64,000 nucleotides of DNA from CAYNJG01 sp965216885. GTDB taxonomy: Bacteria > Planctomycetota > Planctomycetia > Pirellulales > Pirellulaceae. The DNA is taken from the NCBI GenBank assembly GCA_965216885.1, contig OZ244209.1, forward strand, positions 4,836,001 through 4,900,000, read 5' to 3'. Positions 63,043 through 64,000 of the stretch are shown piece after piece. The notes below the pieces were generated by a model. The model saw only the letters and a program-made list of their open reading frames with translations, had not been told where the DNA came from and ran no database searches. Position 1 is the stretch's first letter; each line of letters starts with the position of its first letter. The position numbers and the translations under genes are program-made.

Positions 63043-64000
63043 ATGGAACTAGAACAACGAAGATTTCGAGCCGACCCACTCAAGCTGAAGCGGCTGCGCG
63101 TTGCGGCTGGTTTGACTGTAAAAGAGTTCAAGCAAATAGCCAATCTCGACCGAGCAACGGTTACCAAAATGCTGCGTGGTGATCCGGTCTTCTTGAAGAC
63201 CCTGGCGACTGCCGGGAAGAAGGTCTTTCGGATCGACAACCCCGTTGAACTTCTGCACCCAGACGAATTGGAGGCCATGGGAGTTCAGACCGAAGTCGCA
63301 TCTTCAGGGCAGGTACTGGAATGGCAGATCGAGGCATATTTGAGTGGTTGGCTGCAGACAACGAATGGTCTGCAGTTTCAGCTCGTACGTCTAGGTCATC
63401 GCTATCTGAAGGATCGAATGGCGCGGGGGAAGTGCTATGAGTTACGACATCTCACGGGGTCCGAACGAAAGCGTGTGGAGGCATACCTGCTTCGACATGT
63501 TGAAGTTTGCGAGCAGATCGGCGAGAAGATCAACGTTGCACAAAACATTACAGCGGCTCCCATTGACGGAGTCTGGTGGGTACTTGATCGCTGGGAAGAC
63601 GGTGAGAATCTTGCTGCACGTCTGGCAACGCGGGCTTTGAGTGGCTACGAGCTGAGAGTCGTGATGACAGGTATCGCGACCGGGCTTGGCGAGCTCCACA
63701 AAGCCCACATTATTCTTCGCGAATTGTCACCCAAATCCGTACTACTTCGGGAACGCAGCGACAAACCGATTCTCACCGATATGGAGTTGGCAAAGCTCGC
63801 CGGAAACGCTCAGACGGTGTCTCCCGTTAAATGGCCCGATGATCCCTATCGCGCCCTGGAAGTTGGCGGCGATGTTCCCGTTGACGTGCGAGCCGACATT
63901 TACAGCTGGGGTCGGATTTTCATTCACGCGGCGACCGGCGAATTGTGCGATCGTGGTGCCGAGGACCTGTCCATGTTAGATATTCCGGCGGACGTTAGCG
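63043..64000 (+). CDS. HTH-pseudokinase protein, cut by the window end
   Basis: The frame stays open to the end of the window (about 319 codons seen). Residues 12-55 look like an XRE-type helix-turn-helix (LKLKRLRVAAGLTVKEFKQ..TVTKML). From about residue 95 a kinase-like fold follows: WWVLDRWEDGENLAARL, then LRELSPKSVLLRE in place of HRD, and DME in place of DFG. YRALEVGGD..VDVRADIYSWGRIFIHAATGE matches the later kinase helices. The catalytic residues are replaced, so it is a pseudokinase, perhaps a sensor or scaffold. It lies 3 bp after the AAA+ gene and is probably translationally coupled to it. Confidence 0.75.
   Translation, partial: MELEQRRFRADPLKLKRLRVAAGLTVKEFKQIANLDRATVTKMLRGDPVFLKTLATAGKKVFRIDNPVELLHPDELEAMGVQTEVASSGQVLEWQIEAYLSGWLQTTNGLQFQLVRLGHRYLKDRMARGKCYELRHLTGSERKRVEAYLLRHVEVCEQIGEKINVAQNITAAPIDGVWWVLDRWEDGENLAARLATRALSGYELRVVMTGIATGLGELHKAHIILRELSPKSVLLRERSDKPILTDMELAKLAGNAQTVSPVKWPDDPYRALEVGGDVPVDVRADIYSWGRIFIHAATGELCDRGAEDLSMLDIPADVS

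Noticed and set aside
1..64000. tRNA or rRNA genes, including tRNA-Sec
   Set aside because: I looked for cloverleaf-like segments in the intergenic regions, especially near the integrase, and saw none I could support. A dedicated scan would be decisive.

Overview
The window looks like chromosomal or island DNA from a planctomycete of the Pirellulales/Rhodopirellula type. The grounds are a BBP7-family barrel protein, SHD1-domain exported proteins, a surface protein with the 'LEQLESR' N-terminal motif, an ECF sigma plus Ser/Thr kinase pair of the type common in that phylum, and many exported hypothetical proteins. No rRNA, tRNA, CRISPR array or complete insertion sequence was seen.

Regions: (1) 52-6961, minus strand: a BON-domain protein, a CusB-type adaptor and a CusA-type RND pump. 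(2) 7172-12093: an RsbU-like phosphatase, then a mercury-type cassette: merR, an exported heavy-metal-associated (HMA) protein, a VOC protein, a thioredoxin-MerT-MerP fusion, and an HMA-thioredoxin lipoprotein. The first and last of the effector genes each contain two in-frame TGA codons exactly where metal-binding cysteines belong, with hairpins just downstream. I read both as selenocysteine proteins. Two MerR-type operators frame the cassette, one of them a perfect 22-bp palindrome. (3) 12363-26341: copper handling and periplasmic proteins: an anti-sigma factor with a Cys cluster, YHS-like Cys-rich proteins, a Cu+ ATPase, a di-heme peroxidase, a site-2 protease and a Met-rich protein. (4) 26392-34290: glutamate dehydrogenase with a Cys-rich insertion, a membrane-bound ferredoxin-reductase fusion, a cytochrome b/DUF547 fusion, a heptaheme cytochrome c and an APC permease. 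The order suggests a route for electrons from NADH to the periplasm. (5) 34715-42640: a surface protein with duplicated DUF3105 domains, BBP7, two ECF sigma factors, an SHD1 protein and a VKOR-DsbA fusion. (6) 42746-52369, minus strand: a second Cus system (cusC, three small Cys-rich proteins, cusB, cusA and a four-repeat YHS-like protein). (7) 52712-54569: a KfrA-like DNA-binding protein divergent from a tyrosine recombinase, with inverted repeats between them, marking a probable mobile island end. (8) 54594-64000: an ECF sigma factor, a kinase with leucine-rich repeats, exported proteins, two AAA+ proteins (one degenerate) and a pseudokinase cut by the window end.

Six genes share an upstream motif, GAAGRA/T-N13-14-GCATCCAA, which I propose is an ECF promoter. 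One copy precedes the operon encoding the sigma factor at 39050-39619, so that factor is the best candidate to read it. The central idea of the window is metal capture, export and redox handling at the cell envelope, acquired at least partly on a mobile element.
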